This document shows, piece by piece, positions 33,967-42,235 of a stretch of DNA of 64,000 bases. This stretch comes from Candidatus Methanosuratincola sp. (lineage in GTDB: Archaea; Thermoproteota; Methanomethylicia; Methanomethylicales; Methanomethylicaceae): contig JBBFLR010000005.1 in assembly GCA_037478935.1 (NCBI GenBank), positions 1 through 64,000 on the forward strand. The letters are read 5' to 3'. A program made the position numbers and the translations under genes. Within the stretch, counting starts at the first letter, position 1, and every line of letters starts with the position of its first letter. The notes below the pieces were generated by a model, which was given only the letters and a program-made list of their open reading frames with translations, did not search any database and had not been told where the DNA came from.

Positions 33967-34169
33967 ACGCCCATTTTCCCCTTCATTATCTTCCTAAAAC
34001 AGATAGATAAGCTGGATTTAAATTCTGATGGTGCGATGGGCTGGCAATGTCAAGATGAACTGCGGAGCGGGTAAAAAGTTTGTTCTACCAGGTCTGATAT
34101 GAATCAACCATTCGAGTCAGTTTGAAATATGTGAATTTCAGGTAGAACATTTAATTTTAATTAACATTT

Positions 34170-34176
34170 AAAAAAA
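34170..34176 (-). terminator. Oligo-T tract downstream of the surface protein gene
   Basis: Seven consecutive A on the plus strand, so T7 on the minus strand, 3 bases after the stop codon of the surface protein. T runs without a strong hairpin are the usual archaeal termination signal. Confidence 0.4.
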
Positions 34177-34179
34177 GGA

Positions 34180-35589
34180 TTATTTTTGTTTTTTATTTAT
34201 AACTAAAGTTAAAGCTATGGCGCCCGCTGCCACGATTATTAGCATCAGGGCGTTACTGGCCGCAACCTCCCCGACCGTAAGAGGCACGTCCACTTGCAGG
34301 ATCACCCCTCCGACGGGCACACGGGTCTCATTGTTACTCGCAATTGGGGCATTCCCGAAATGGTTGTTCCGGCTCTCCCTGGGACCTTCAATGCTCGCTA
34401 CGAGCGTTATTGGTCCGATCATCGTCGGAGTGGTATTTACGTATTGTGTGGGCTCCTCGATCCTTACGTAGAATATGTATGTCCCGCTGTTGTTTATGCC
34501 GCCCGTCGAAGATACATTCTCGAGGTTGAAGCAGTAACTGCCAGGAAGCAGGTTCTCGCCTGTCTGCATCGGGTTGGCCTCATTTACAGGGTACGAAAAA
34601 TCACCTGAGTAGTAATCCTCTGCGGGCGTGATCATGTCCGCTCCGAGCAGGGTTACATTAATTCCGTCGATGCCAGGCTCCAAGTCCGGGTCATAGATAC
34701 CGTCCCTGTTTAAGTCCCCGAACTTTATGCCGCAGATGTGGAACGAATATCTCTCTTCAACAGGGTCCTCTAGCGGCTTCTGGTGTACAAGCTTGTTTGA
34801 CTTCGCATAGGCGTTTGTCGTCGGGTTTCTGCTCCAAGACAGTTGTCCGAAGGAATGCCCGGTACCGATGTCCGCGTCGTAAGGGTCATAGCTGTTGTGA
34901 AGCGGCCACCAGTAGGAAGTCTGATCTGGACCGGGTGCCTTCGAGTAGTATATGTTCATCCTTTGTCCTTCTGGAATCGATGACAGATCCGTTGGAGGTG
35001 CACTGGGATTGGGATCAAACTCCGTCGCCAGGAAGAAGAACCATATCCTGCAGTCCCCCACGATGCCTTGGCACTCCTCCGTGACCGTCAGGTTCAGGAC
35101 CTCAGAAGGCCTGAGCACTAGCAGTTCATCATTGAACTGGCTGCTGTCTGTATAGGCTTCTAGAGTACTGTTTGGTGCGCCAAAAGCCCAGGTATAGAGG
35201 TAAACTGTGCTGATGTTAGAATGCGGCGAAAAGATCGCTGCTGTGTCGAGCGTCCCGTTAATTGTTCCATATGCCCTTGGCACATTGGAATCTGGTGCGT
35301 AGATCTCCCAGGTGGCATTTAGTCTCAGCTGAGTCCTGGTGGGGTTTACAACTGCTGCTGCTAGGGTAATGTACTGGATGGTTGAGGCAACGTCTGACAC
35401 ATTGGCCCCTGCAGTGTTTTTGAAAGATACTGTGACGTTGGCACTGCCCCCCAGGGTCAGGACATTGTCTGTGCTGCTGACGCCTCCTTCTGGGAAGTAT
35501 ATGTTTCCACTCGGAGCTGCAGCCACCGATGTTATGTTTGCTAACAACAAGAATGCCAAAAACGCAGAGACTGTTCTCTTTTTAATCAT
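34180..35589 (-). CDS. Secreted, C-terminally membrane-anchored surface protein with SdrD-B-like segment
   Basis: 469 residues from ATG 35589, chosen because GGAGGGA precedes it closely and a signal peptide (basic KKR then a hydrophobic run ending VAAA) begins there; a TATA-like AAATATAAAAATG is 50-60 bases upstream. The extracellular part has many N-x-[ST] sites. Around residues 290-330, GIKFGDLNRDGIYDPDLEPGIDGINVTL resembles the Ca-binding SdrD-B/dockerin-like repeat. A single membrane helix (ALMLIIVAAGAIALTLVI) and KKQK end the protein. Probably a cell-surface structural or adhesive protein; function unknown. Confidence 0.75.
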   Translation of the reverse strand: MIKKRTVSAFLAFLLLANITSVAAAPSGNIYFPEGGVSSTDNVLTLGGSANVTVSFKNTAGANVSDVASTIQYITLAAAVVNPTRTQLRLNATWEIYAPDSNVPRAYGTINGTLDTAAIFSPHSNISTVYLYTWAFGAPNSTLEAYTDSSQFNDELLVLRPSEVLNLTVTEECQGIVGDCRIWFFFLATEFDPNPSAPPTDLSSIPEGQRMNIYYSKAPGPDQTSYWWPLHNSYDPYDADIGTGHSFGQLSWSRNPTTNAYAKSNKLVHQKPLEDPVEERYSFHICGIKFGDLNRDGIYDPDLEPGIDGINVTLLGADMITPAEDYYSGDFSYPVNEANPMQTGENLLPGSYCFNLENVSSTGGINNSGTYIFYVRIEEPTQYVNTTPTMIGPITLVASIEGPRESRNNHFGNAPIASNNETRVPVGGVILQVDVPLTVGEVAASNALMLIIVAAGAIALTLVINKKQK

Positions 35590-35939
35590 TCCATTTCCCT
35601 CCAGAAAAAGCAACATGAATTTTCATAATCATGACCTCATTTTTATATTTCAAATAATAAAAACTTTGGTTTTTAGCTTCAATGCTGATGCATTGGTTAC
35701 GGTCCGTTGATAGACCATGGAATCAAAGCCAGAGTGAGTCCCTGACCTTAGCTTTAGGCTGAATTGGCTCTTAATCGACAAAGTGAGTTTGGCTGTGCCG
35801 GTGGAACCCCCAGGGGATCCCGCAATATTTGATAGCATGAGGGTGATGCCGCCTGCCAGCCGATCTCATCAATTAGCGGCGTTGTCCTTGTTCCATTGCC
35901 CACACAGTGCTTTTTAATCAGCTTACATCTACCTGATCT
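35590..35939. other. Intergenic region between divergent surface protein and nre genes
   Basis: About 350 bases. Contains the surface-protein promoter (35640-35652, minus) and a TATA-like CTTTTTAAT (35909-35917) about 27 bases before the nre GTG start. A 62-codon minus-strand frame (35650-35838) is rich in Ser/Gly/Thr, but has no ribosome-binding site or recognisable similarity and spans the promoter area, so I do not call it a gene. Confidence 0.4.
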
Positions 35940-37265
35940 GTGCAGGAAATGTACGGCTGGGTAGAGGGGATCTTGCCCGGGGTGGCTGTAAACAAACCGG
36001 CTCATCATGAGCTGACCGTGCGGTCCAGACATGCTTCGCTTTGCATAATGTGCAGGGGCGGGAGGCGCCTCTGCGGAAAGGCGGTGTGCCCCATTGAGAT
36101 TAAGGCAAGGGCGCTGATAAGCAACTCGGGGGCGGTCATGAGGACAGAGCTGTCGGGTTCTTCTCCTCCAGCCGTATTCGTGGGGCGCTATGGTTACCCG
36201 GCTGTGTCAGTAGGGCCTATGGTCCCCCCTGTTTACGGGGACACCTCTGTGATGGACGTCCCCGAGTCTTGGCTCTTCGAGAGCATACCCTCGATTGTCA
36301 ACTACAGGTATTCGCTTGTGAGGGGGACGGTGAAGGTAAAGGTCGACGCCGCCAGGAGAGGCGGGCGCATAGTCGACTCGCTCCAGGAGCTGTCGATGGG
36401 TACCGTTCCGGCGGACACCGAGGTCACCTTCACCAAAGCCCCTGCCGGCAGGATCCTGATTGACGACAACTCCCAGCCGTTCGGTCCTTCTGCGCCCCTC
36501 AAGCAGTTCTCTGTTTCATCAGTCAAGGTTGACCACAGGATAGAGAAGGCCTTCTATGACGGAGATTACCTGGCAGTTGACGCTTTATATGAACTCTACA
36601 ATTCAGGGGTTGAGGTCTCGAAGCTCCAGCGGGCATTCAGCATGGGTGTCTTTGGGATCCAGAAGAACAGGCGACTCGTCCCAACCCGGTGGAGCATAAC
36701 GGCGGTTGACAGCATCCTATCGCAGAGGCTTATTGACGAGGTGAAGGGATACGAGACGATCGACAAGTACCGGGTCTACTTCTGGAAGCACCAGCACAAC
36801 ACTTTTGCGGCGATCCTGATTCCTAGAACCTGGTCTTTCGAGTGGATGGAAGCATGGTTCCCGGGTACCTTCTGGAACCAGGAAGGGACCGCCGCCGCTG
36901 TCGAGGGGGACTATGAGGGATACGGCGGGCGGAAGGAGTACCCGGGGATAGGGGGCTGTTACTTCTCCTGCAGGCTCGGGGTCGCGGAGCACCTCAGGTC
37001 TATCCGAAGGCAGGCTACGGCACTCGTGGTGAGGGAGATTATGCCCGAGTTCCCGCTCCCGTTAGGCGTGTGGTTCGTAAGGGAGAATGTGCGTGCCATG
37101 TTCAGGATGCCGCACTCTGAATTCGAGGATCTCCGTTCTGCACTGACGCACCTCGGGGGGCTGGTTCGAGTCCCGGTCGCAAAATGGGTTTCGAAAAGCG
37201 TCATCCTAAAGGACGCAATGCTCCAGCGGAGGATCGACGAATACTTTAGGGGAGGTGGGTCCTGA
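35940..37265 (+). CDS. nreA: Archaeal Nre family DNA repair protein
   Basis: 441 residues. An N-terminal Cys cluster (CIMCRGGRRLCGKAVCP) and 'VFVGRYGYPAVSVGPMVPP' open the Nre (DUF650/651) family sequence; 'RIEKAFYDGDYLAVDALYELYN' and 'RRLVPTRWSITAVDS' continue it. The C-terminus reads QRRIDEYFRGG, a good PCNA-interacting (Q-x2-I-x2-Y-F) peptide, as known for Nre proteins that act with PCNA in DNA damage response. The GTG start matches a TATA-like element for leaderless expression. Coupled (TGATG) to an SplB-like radical SAM gene. Gene symbol by family only. Confidence 0.88.
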   Translation: MQEMYGWVEGILPGVAVNKPAHHELTVRSRHASLCIMCRGGRRLCGKAVCPIEIKARALISNSGAVMRTELSGSSPPAVFVGRYGYPAVSVGPMVPPVYGDTSVMDVPESWLFESIPSIVNYRYSLVRGTVKVKVDAARRGGRIVDSLQELSMGTVPADTEVTFTKAPAGRILIDDNSQPFGPSAPLKQFSVSSVKVDHRIEKAFYDGDYLAVDALYELYNSGVEVSKLQRAFSMGVFGIQKNRRLVPTRWSITAVDSILSQRLIDEVKGYETIDKYRVYFWKHQHNTFAAILIPRTWSFEWMEAWFPGTFWNQEGTAAAVEGDYEGYGGRKEYPGIGGCYFSCRLGVAEHLRSIRRQATALVVREIMPEFPLPLGVWFVRENVRAMFRMPHSEFEDLRSALTHLGGLVRVPVAKWVSKSVILKDAMLQRRIDEYFRGGGS

Positions 37266-38041
37266 TGGCTGCTCATGCCTACGCAAAGTGCAAAAGCGTG
37301 CTCTCAAGGAGCAAGCTCCCAGGACTAGAATACACCTTTAACCCGTACGTCGGCTGCGGGCACGGCTGTCTCTACTGCTACGTGCCTGACCTGATGAGAG
37401 GCAGGTTTCCCGAGTGGCCGGCCAGGGTCGAGGTAAAGGAGGGCGTCCTTGAAAAACTCAGGTCTGAATGCAGGAGGCTCAGGCCAGGGGTAGTCGGCAT
37501 CAGCACTTCGACCGACCCATACCAGCCGGTGGAGGCAGAGCTCAGGATCGTCAGGGGCGCACTGGGAATCTTCAGAGACGCTGGGTTCCCGGTGTCGATC
37601 CAGACAAAATCCCCATTGGTGCTGCGCGATCTGGACCTGCTGACGGGCATGGATGCAGAGGTGGGCTTTACGATTACCTCGCACAGAAGTGACTTCAGGA
37701 AAAGATTTGAGCCAGGAGCTCCTGAACCTTCATCCCGTTTGCATGCCCTCGAAGTTCTGAGCAAAGCTGGCATAAGGACATGGATCTTTTATGGTCCGAT
37801 AATCCATGGCTTCAACGACTCTGAGGAAGATATAAGAGACATAGTCCGAGCCGCGGCAAGGACTGGCAGCAAGGTGCTCTACGACAGGATAAACCTGAAA
37901 CCACTCGTCAGGTTCAGGCTTAAGGGGGCGATATCAGAAGAAGATCTTAGAGGGGTTTCCCTTTTTGACTATTCTTTTGTATGCCGCAAGATAGAGAGGT
38001 ACTGCAGAGAGCAGGGCGTTTCCTGTTCCCCTGCATTCTGA
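37265..38041 (+). CDS. Radical SAM protein, SplB-like (spore photoproduct lyase-related)
   Basis: 258 residues. 'FNPYVGCGHGCLYCYVPDLM' holds the CxxxCxxC cluster; 'STSTDPYQPVE' and 'VSIQTKSPLVLRDLDLL' match the SplB/COG1533 family sometimes named DNA repair photolyase. ATG overlaps the Nre stop by one base, so translation is coupled. A shared DNA-repair role is suggested by this pairing; the substrate is not known. Confidence 0.85.
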   Translation: MAAHAYAKCKSVLSRSKLPGLEYTFNPYVGCGHGCLYCYVPDLMRGRFPEWPARVEVKEGVLEKLRSECRRLRPGVVGISTSTDPYQPVEAELRIVRGALGIFRDAGFPVSIQTKSPLVLRDLDLLTGMDAEVGFTITSHRSDFRKRFEPGAPEPSSRLHALEVLSKAGIRTWIFYGPIIHGFNDSEEDIRDIVRAAARTGSKVLYDRINLKPLVRFRLKGAISEEDLRGVSLFDYSFVCRKIERYCREQGVSCSPAF

Positions 38042-38104
38042 CCGTGCAACTGATGTATTATGTGTTTTCTCGTGCTACTGTTTTTCTGTTCAATAGACAA
38101 AAAA

Positions 38105-38142
38105 GAATATAAGTTTTAGTTGCAAATTATATAACGGTATAT
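38105..38142 (+). promoter_or_regulatory. AT-rich promoter region of the pilus operon
   Basis: Two TATA-like elements lie upstream of the first prepilin: AATATAAGTTTT (about 38106-38117), spaced for a leaderless start at ATG 38143, and TTATATAAC (about 38127-38135), which would place the transcript start near 38158 and favour a later TTG start at 38194. Confidence 0.4.
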
Positions 38143-38637
38143 ATGGGGTATAATCCTAGCAAGACCTGTAGCGGATTCTGTCAGAGGTCTTTATTGCCCA
38201 GGCTAGGTAAATCGAAATCAAGATCAAGGAAGGGAGTCTCTCCGATAATAGCCACGATCTTCCTGTGCACCATCACGATTGTGGCAGTCGCGGCGATGTC
38301 TCCGCTCATTTCTTCTCGTCTCTCTTCACCTATCTCCTCATTGGCAGTCACTAAGGCGGTTCTGGTAAAGCAAAACGACTACGTACTGCTAATCGTGAAT
38401 GTAAAGAACACTGGGAGCAGCACGTTGAACCTCCAGTGCGTCTTGTACGATTCCGACATGAATGCTTTTCCTGTAGGAGACGCTCAGCTGGTCCAGCCGC
38501 ACGGTACCGCATCATTTGTTCTTGAGAGCGCTACAATAGGGCGCAATTTTCTTGTCGGATCAGAATACCGGATTGATCTAAATGATCTGACTAATGGAAG
38601 GATGGCTGAGGTGAGGGTATTTTGCATAGGAAGGTAA
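38143..38637 (+). CDS. Type IV prepilin-like protein (class III signal peptide)
   Basis: 164 residues. The leader SRSRKG ends at Gly31, followed by VSPIIATIFLCTITIVAVAA: the archaeal prepilin peptidase site and the hydrophobic pilin helix. The leader is long if ATG is used; TTG 38194 would give a 13-residue leader. The C-terminal ~100 residues form a beta-rich head with one VLVKQNDYVLLIVNVKN segment typical of archaeal pilin/archaellin heads. First of four prepilins in one operon. Confidence 0.8.
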   Translation: MGYNPSKTCSGFCQRSLLPRLGKSKSRSRKGVSPIIATIFLCTITIVAVAAMSPLISSRLSSPISSLAVTKAVLVKQNDYVLLIVNVKNTGSSTLNLQCVLYDSDMNAFPVGDAQLVQPHGTASFVLESATIGRNFLVGSEYRIDLNDLTNGRMAEVRVFCIGR

Positions 38638-39812
38638 ATAAAGGAAAGAAAGGGCTGGTCCCGATCATTGCTGTGGCCGTAATGGTTGCCGTTGCCTTCC
38701 TCACTGTTGGTATATTCTCGGCCGAGATCAACAGGGTCTTCTCCAGCCCAACTCCCGAAGACATAAGCGTGCAGGAATTGGCATTGATGAAGCACTACGG
38801 GTACGCCTACTTCAAGGTAGTTCTGCAGAGCAACAGCGATAAAGTACTAAAATTGGATGTTAGAGTAATCGGAGAGGACGGCGCAACTGCAGCACAGATG
38901 CTGGGGATAAGCCTTTCGCCCATGAGCTCTGTTGAAGTCGGCGCGTCAGGAATGTTTGGCAACAAGTTCTTTGTTGGCAACAGCTATGCCGTAAAAGTCA
39001 CGGGAGATCTTGGACTCTCTTATATGGTTGAGTGCAAAGGAGTTGAATTCTCAAGGAACAAACTCATCCTCTTGGCAATAGATGATTTTTATGTTGATCC
39101 TGGCCAGACAAAAATCCAAAACAGCTCAGCCATAATTGCGGGAGCGGAGGAAACTGCAATAAGGCTAGGGATCCCCTATGAAAAGGTGACCACGATATCA
39201 AGGTGGGACTCGATACTGTCTAGCCCTCAAAAGGGCCTGATCATAATTAACCCCTTTGGTTCGGTCACTCCTGCTCCTTCTACGGCGGTACAAAACGGAA
39301 GTGCCGCAAAATCGTTCATAAGCAACTTGGGGACGCTCGTGGGCGACTATGGATGGACTTGGGTCCACGTGGGGGGCGAAGCCTTCGCCCAGCTGTCTAA
39401 TGGAACTGTAATGATCAAACCAGAAGGCGGGGAGGGCACTGGCATCCAGAGTTTTCTGAACTCTACAAAGGTGACTATTCCTTCAAGCAATGCGCCGATG
39501 GAGCTCGATGAGCAGGTATTGTCCGATACGGATGGAAATAGCTTGATGTACTTCCTGACCGTTACTAATTCCACGGGATTGCTTCCAGACAAAATGAGGT
39601 TCGGATATCCGATTAACCTCGCGTCATCCGATCTACCACCAACAAAATTCGTCTTCTACGAGAAAAAGAACGGTGACAGCCAGACTGCCGCCAGAAGCGT
39701 CTATGTCGGTTCCGGATACTACGTCCACTGGGGAGGACCTGCTGATCTGCTTAACGAGTATGACACTGGCTCTCTCTCCCTCATGCTCGCACTCTACACT
39801 AATCTCAGGTGA
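38622..39812 (+). CDS. Large prepilin-like protein with extended extracellular domain
   Basis: 396 residues. Leader KGKKG (cut after Gly11), then LVPIIAVAVMVAVAFLTVGIFSA as the pilin helix, and a pilin-like head to about residue 140. The following ~255 residues (from LILLAIDDFYVDPGQ) read like an alternating alpha/beta domain with 'GLIIINPFGSVTPAP' and 'GWTWVHVGGEAFAQLSNG', reminiscent of glutamine-amidotransferase-like/ThuA-type folds on surface proteins. I cannot name it. Overlaps the first prepilin by 16 bases. Probably a tip or minor pilin with a binding role (inference). Confidence 0.72.
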   Translation: MHRKVNKGKKGLVPIIAVAVMVAVAFLTVGIFSAEINRVFSSPTPEDISVQELALMKHYGYAYFKVVLQSNSDKVLKLDVRVIGEDGATAAQMLGISLSPMSSVEVGASGMFGNKFFVGNSYAVKVTGDLGLSYMVECKGVEFSRNKLILLAIDDFYVDPGQTKIQNSSAIIAGAEETAIRLGIPYEKVTTISRWDSILSSPQKGLIIINPFGSVTPAPSTAVQNGSAAKSFISNLGTLVGDYGWTWVHVGGEAFAQLSNGTVMIKPEGGEGTGIQSFLNSTKVTIPSSNAPMELDEQVLSDTDGNSLMYFLTVTNSTGLLPDKMRFGYPINLASSDLPPTKFVFYEKKNGDSQTAARSVYVGSGYYVHWGGPADLLNEYDTGSLSLMLALYTNLR

Positions 39813-40237
39813 TGCTGTTGCCAAAGAAGCAGAAAGGAGTCTCTGAGGTAGTCGCAACACTAGCCCTGCTAGCCATAACACTCGTGGCGATGGCAATATA
39901 CCTCCAAGGCTTCAACCTGTACTATTCCGGTGAGACGGGACTGCTGTCAGGGATCTTCAGATCTGGCAGCGAGCAGAACTACGAACGCCTCTCCATCCTG
40001 TACGCTTTTCAGAACAGCAGCGGTCTTTACCTACTCGTTTCCAACTACGGGGCAAGGAACGCGACAATTGAAAAGGTAGTGATCGACACAAACGTCGTCT
40101 CTTACTCTCCGCAGATCGTCCAGGCAGGGGAGGTTTCGTTAATAAAGATAGACGTCTCTCTTGCGAGCGCCTCTGTCCACGTGGTCTCTCTCATAACTGG
40201 GAGGAAAAATTTCGTGTCCGCCGAGTTCAGGGTGTGA
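39809..40237 (+). CDS. Type IV prepilin-like protein
   Basis: 142 residues. Leader KKQKG (cut after Gly10), then VSEVVATLALLAITLVAMAIYL with the Glu that normally sits near position 3-5 of mature pilins, and a small beta-rich head. ATG overlaps the stop of the large prepilin by 4 bases. Confidence 0.8.
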   Translation: MMLLPKKQKGVSEVVATLALLAITLVAMAIYLQGFNLYYSGETGLLSGIFRSGSEQNYERLSILYAFQNSSGLYLLVSNYGARNATIEKVVIDTNVVSYSPQIVQAGEVSLIKIDVSLASASVHVVSLITGRKNFVSAEFRV

Positions 40238-40241
40238 TTAG

Positions 40242-40709
40242 ATGATCGCCCGCGAGAAGGGTAGGAAGGGGATAACAAATGTACTGGGGGCGATACTCTT
40301 TATACTGGCGATAGTGGCCCTCACTTCTATTATCGCTATCGTCGCCGCCGAGTACAACAACTATGTGAGGAGTGCTGATTATTTAAGCAACCTAGAGAGG
40401 GAGCGTTCAGCGGAGTCGCTCTATTTTCAGTACGCTGCTGGCAACCCTCTGAAGCTGAACATCACCAACACCTGCAGCTCCTCCATAAAGATCACACAGG
40501 TCGTTGTCCACAACAAGACAAGCAACTCGCTCGTGGTCAACCCCATTGCATCCATCCCGATAGTGCTGAACCCGGGGATGACCGAGTACAACTACTCGAT
40601 CGGTGGGGTTGATACAGCGTCGTCAAACGCAACAATAATGATAATCACGTCAAGGGGGAACGCATTCATAATCGTTGTAGAGGGAGGTAAGGTATTATTC
40701 AGAAACTGA
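40242..40709 (+). CDS. Type IV prepilin-like protein
   Basis: 155 residues. Leader KGRKG (cut after Gly10), then ITNVLGAILFILAIVALTSIIAIVAAEY as the pilin helix; head domain with several potential N-glycosylation sites. Starts 4 bases after the preceding prepilin. Final prepilin of the operon. Confidence 0.8.
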   Translation: MIAREKGRKGITNVLGAILFILAIVALTSIIAIVAAEYNNYVRSADYLSNLERERSAESLYFQYAAGNPLKLNITNTCSSSIKITQVVVHNKTSNSLVVNPIASIPIVLNPGMTEYNYSIGGVDTASSNATIMIITSRGNAFIIVVEGGKVLFRN

Positions 40710-40732
40710 ATTCGAAGGTCGAGAAGAAATAC

Positions 40733-42235
40733 GTGACAAGGGAGTTCTCGCTGCACAAGGCAGGGGATTATGTCCAGCCACTGCCGGAGGGTGCCAAGCT
40801 GCTTGAAGAGTATTCAGTCGGCGGCGCAAAGGTAGGGATCTACCAGCTCTCAGGCGACGGATTCTACTGGGTCACCGAGCCGCTCATGAGTGAGGACGAT
40901 ATGTATGTCTACAATCTTCTCATGAACGCGATCTACTACACGCTGCCGCCAACCGAAGAAAAGGAGCCGATCCGGATACTCGAGGAGAGGCTTAAACATG
41001 CAGTTGAGGAGATGAAGCTCGAGCTCCCGCCCGAGCAGCTCGAGAAGATAAAGTACTACATCGTTCGGGATGTCCTCGGATATGGGGTCTTCGACGTACT
41101 GATCAAGGACGGCAAGATCGAGGACATCTCCCTGGCAGGCTCAAACAAGCCGGTCTGGGTCTTCCACAGGGACTACTCCCACCTCGACTGGCTGACAACC
41201 AACATAGCATTCGAAGAGGAGCAGTCGCTCGAATCGAGCATCATGCTCTTCGCCCACAAGGCAAAGCGGCACATCTCGACGGCGTACCCGATCTCAGAGG
41301 GCTCGCTCCCTGAGCGACACAGGTGCGCGCTGACCTTCGCTAACGAGGTGACGCCCTTCGGGTCGAGCCTCACCATCAGGAAGTTCAGGACGGATCCCCT
41401 GACGCTCTGCCATTTAGTCAAGTACGGGAGCATATCCCCGCTCATGGCCGCCTACTGGTGGATGCTCCTGGAGAACAGGGGATCAACATTCATCGTCGGA
41501 GAGATGGCAAGCGGCAAGACGACTTTGCTGAACGCGCTGGCCTCCCTCCTCCCTCCCCACTGGAAGATTGTTACGATAGAGGACACGCCCGAGCTCAGGC
41601 TTCCGCACATGGGGTGGAAGCCGCTCGTGGCTAGGCACACATACTCGATCGCAGAGTCAAAGACCGAGATCAGGCTCTACGATCTAGTGAAGCTCTCCCT
41701 GAGGGAGAGGGCCCAGTTCATAATAGTGGGCGAGATCAGGGGAGAGGAAGCCTACGTCTTCATACAGGCCCTGGCCACCGGGCACGGCGGCGGGTGCACC
41801 TTCCACGGCGACTCGATCGAATCGATGGTGATGAGGCTCACCACCCCCCCGATCAACGCCTCCCCCTCCTTCCTACCGCTCATCAGCTGCGTAGCAATAT
41901 CGAGGATGCTCAGGCTGCCCGGGAAGAAGCCGATCAGGCGCGTCATCGAACTCGATGAGATTACGGGCGTAAAGGGGCCGAACGAGGTCGTCAGCAGCAA
42001 GATCTTCGAGTGGCACGTCGAGGACGACAAGCACTACCCACTCGAGCCGTCCGCAGTGGTAAAGTCCAGCCAGAAGCTCGAGAAGGTGGCGACGATGATA
42101 GGCCTCACAAAGAGGCAGATGGTCAACGAGCTCACGAGGAGGACCAAGTTCATCGAGGACCTCGTATCGAGAAACATCCTCGAGTACGGGCAGGTGGCAG
42201 AGGAGATAAAGAGGTACTACGTGTCAAGGATGTGA
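40733..42235 (+). CDS. Type IV pilus / secretion assembly ATPase (GspE/FlaI/VirB11-like)
   Basis: 500 residues. N-terminal domain ('EDISLAGSNKPVWVFHRDY'), Walker A GEMASGKTT (residues 256-264), Asp box (IVTIEDTPEL), Walker B FIIVGEIRGEEA and His box LATGHGGGCTFHGDS are complete. It powers pilin extrusion through the adjacent platform protein. GTG 40733 is listed; the frame continues upstream 13 codons to ATT 40694, which has GGGAGGTAA just before it, so a longer form with a non-standard start cannot be excluded. Confidence 0.92.
   Translation: MTREFSLHKAGDYVQPLPEGAKLLEEYSVGGAKVGIYQLSGDGFYWVTEPLMSEDDMYVYNLLMNAIYYTLPPTEEKEPIRILEERLKHAVEEMKLELPPEQLEKIKYYIVRDVLGYGVFDVLIKDGKIEDISLAGSNKPVWVFHRDYSHLDWLTTNIAFEEEQSLESSIMLFAHKAKRHISTAYPISEGSLPERHRCALTFANEVTPFGSSLTIRKFRTDPLTLCHLVKYGSISPLMAAYWWMLLENRGSTFIVGEMASGKTTLLNALASLLPPHWKIVTIEDTPELRLPHMGWKPLVARHTYSIAESKTEIRLYDLVKLSLRERAQFIIVGEIRGEEAYVFIQALATGHGGGCTFHGDSIESMVMRLTTPPINASPSFLPLISCVAISRMLRLPGKKPIRRVIELDEITGVKGPNEVVSSKIFEWHVEDDKHYPLEPSAVVKSSQKLEKVATMIGLTKRQMVNELTRRTKFIEDLVSRNILEYGQVAEEIKRYYVSRM

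Noticed and set aside
35650-35838. Small Ser/Gly-rich minus-strand frame upstream of the surface protein
   Set aside because: No ribosome-binding site, no recognisable domain, and it covers the likely promoter of the surface protein.
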